NCBI GenBank assembly: GCA_028023455.1
Contig: JAQFVV010006354.1
Span: forward strand, 312,001-376,000
Length of the DNA: 64,000 bases
Source: Epiperipatus broadwayi
Lineage: Eukaryota > Onychophora > Udeonychophora > Euonychophora > Peripatidae
Direction of reading: 5' to 3'
A program made the position numbers and the translations under genes. How positions within the stretch are numbered: position 1 is the stretch's first letter; each line of letters starts with the position of its first letter. Positions 63,020 to 64,000 of the stretch are shown one piece after another. The notes beneath the pieces are model-generated. The model saw only the letters and a program-made list of their open reading frames with translations, was not told the origin of the DNA and did no database searches.

Positions 63020-63420
63020 CCTGCAATACGGAGCACATATTAGATCTACTTCATCTTTTCACATTCATGTGTGAAAAGTCATAGCATGTCAAATATGTTG
63101 CTCTGTGTTGCAAGACTAAAAATACCACTTACATACAAAAAAAAGTATAAAATATGTAATGGCATTATATACGACTTTCACACGAAAAGTCGATATTAAA
63201 AAGAACATTTTAAAAAATACTGATTTGCCATATAGAAATATATATGACTTTCACACAAAAAGTTTAAAATATCAATATTAAAAAGAACATTTAAAAAAAA
63301 AATATGCAGAAATATATATGACTTTCACATGAAAAACCATAAAATTTGTAACAACACTAAAGATATGAATTTCACATTTTTTGGCCAAAAATGTGTAAAA
63401 TATGAGACGCCATTATGTAA
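63020..63420. repeat. Degenerate tandem repeat with ACTTTCACAC-GAAAAGT unit
   Basis: ATGACTTTCACACGAAAAGT-type phrases recur at about 63172, 63245 and 63317, with AATATTAAAAAGAACATTTA between the first two pairs. A reverse-oriented GTGTGAAAAGTCATA is at 63070-63084 and a diverged TGAATTTCACATTTTTTGGC at 63366. The unit is about 72-76 bp. Confidence 0.75.
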
Positions 63421-63780
63421 ATGCCAAATGTTACTTTAAATATGGACAAAACAACCACTAAATTACAAAAATAGTGTAAAATATTATTTAAAAAAACATT
63501 AAATATGCACATACGCTACTTGCCATCTAATATATAACAGGAATTGTCACATTGAAACAAGCAATTTGTCATTTATTTATTTTTGACACAAAATGGAGAC
63601 TTCAACTGAAAATCCCTCCCCCCCCCCAGTGGAGTTTTATTGAACATGTGATTGCACAGAATATCACCTGAACAGGATTTTCCACAGAAATGATATTGAA
63701 TGGATTTAAAAAAAAAAAAAAATCACAAAATAAAAAAATATAAACTACGACTGTAAATGAAGTGGATAACTGTTAGGAAT
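63421..63780. other. A+T-rich sequence with C-run
   Basis: Contains CCCTCCCCCCCCC (about 63616-63628); otherwise nothing recognised. Confidence 0.5.
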
Positions 63781-63784
63781 GGGA

Positions 63785-63930
63785 TTCTAGAACCTTCCAA
63801 TTACATTCCCTTATGAATGGCAATTTTACTTTTGGCAACCTCGAACATTACAACACCACTGCTTGTCCAAAGTGTGTACATAAAAGCTCATATTATGTCC
63901 ATTCGGACACTTTTATTGATGTCAGGATTC
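63785..63930. promoter_or_regulatory. Candidate heat-shock element and promoter-like patch
   Basis: TTCTAGAACCTTC at 63785-63797 is a perfect three-unit heat-shock element (TTCnnGAAnnTTC). A second partial unit, TCGAACATTA, lies at 63841. ACATAAAAGC at 63879-63888 could be a TATA-like box, and the segment is less A+T-rich than its flanks. No coding exon is visible before the window ends at 64000. Strand and target gene unknown. Confidence 0.3.
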
Positions 63931-64000
63931 CTTGTTCTTGAAAATATAGTATGGCATTCATTTTAATAGTTAGCAGCTTTCAAATTGTCATCATTTTGTA

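Overview
The window is very A+T-rich (roughly three quarters A+T by eye). It is littered with short (TA)n tracts and homopolymer runs and has almost no long open reading frames. No operons, rRNA, tRNA genes or CRISPR arrays are visible. A clear spliced exon of a conserved metazoan ER protein (SEL1L), eukaryotic DNA transposons with proper target-site duplications, and several metazoan-type retroelement families all point to an intronic/intergenic stretch of an invertebrate animal genome. I cannot name the species. The only host coding sequence I am sure of is one 123-bp SEL1L exon at 48029-48151 (+). Four further host-gene candidates are weaker: a TATA promoter plus first exon (11454-11809, +), a possible last exon (50939-51061, -), a heat-shock-element cluster (about 63785-63930), and an open frame running off the left edge (1-218, -).

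Layout. 1-218: partial ORF. 880-4950: a decayed Ty3/gypsy LTR retrotransposon on the minus strand (gag, RT, RNase H, integrase, C-terminal tail, polypurine tract, start of the 3' LTR). 9882-10750: a pogo/Tigger-like DNA transposon with a transposase C-terminal remnant. 11454-11809: promoter and first exon. 15660-15975: truncated RTE LINE. 16830-17911: a 363-bp-arm inverted repeat around an unidentified protein-like ORF. 18040-19076: 3' end of a rather intact non-LTR retrotransposon, followed immediately by a 378-bp foldback element (19077-19454). 21837-22130: unidentified broken coding remnant. 23791-27337: three hAT elements, two of which share a triplicated target site. 33640-33930: piggyBac remnant. 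35.1-38.9 kb: tandem and direct repeats with a SINE-like segment. 39250-41030: an internally deleted mariner transposase next to about 1 kb of decayed coiled-coil coding sequence. 45600-46520: CR1/L2-like reverse transcriptase remnant. 47381-47877: SINE-like insert between long direct repeats. 48029-48151: SEL1L exon. 49046-49414: inverted pair of tRNA-like SINE copies. 55670-58140: an RTE-clade LINE with endonuclease and RT. 60838-61850: Penelope-like remnant. 63020-63420: local tandem repeats.

A family of hairpin-forming repeats occurs four times (29.25, 34.23, 42.2 and 60.06 kb). It has a conserved core, arms that fold back and a shared single-copy tail, and it matches no family I recognise. 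No complete novel system is present. The most unusual structures are this hairpin family, the long direct repeats around SINE-like inserts, the triplicated hAT target site, and the inverted repeat that duplicates the end of an ORF. The genes here do not work together as a pathway: the window is mostly transposon debris around large introns.
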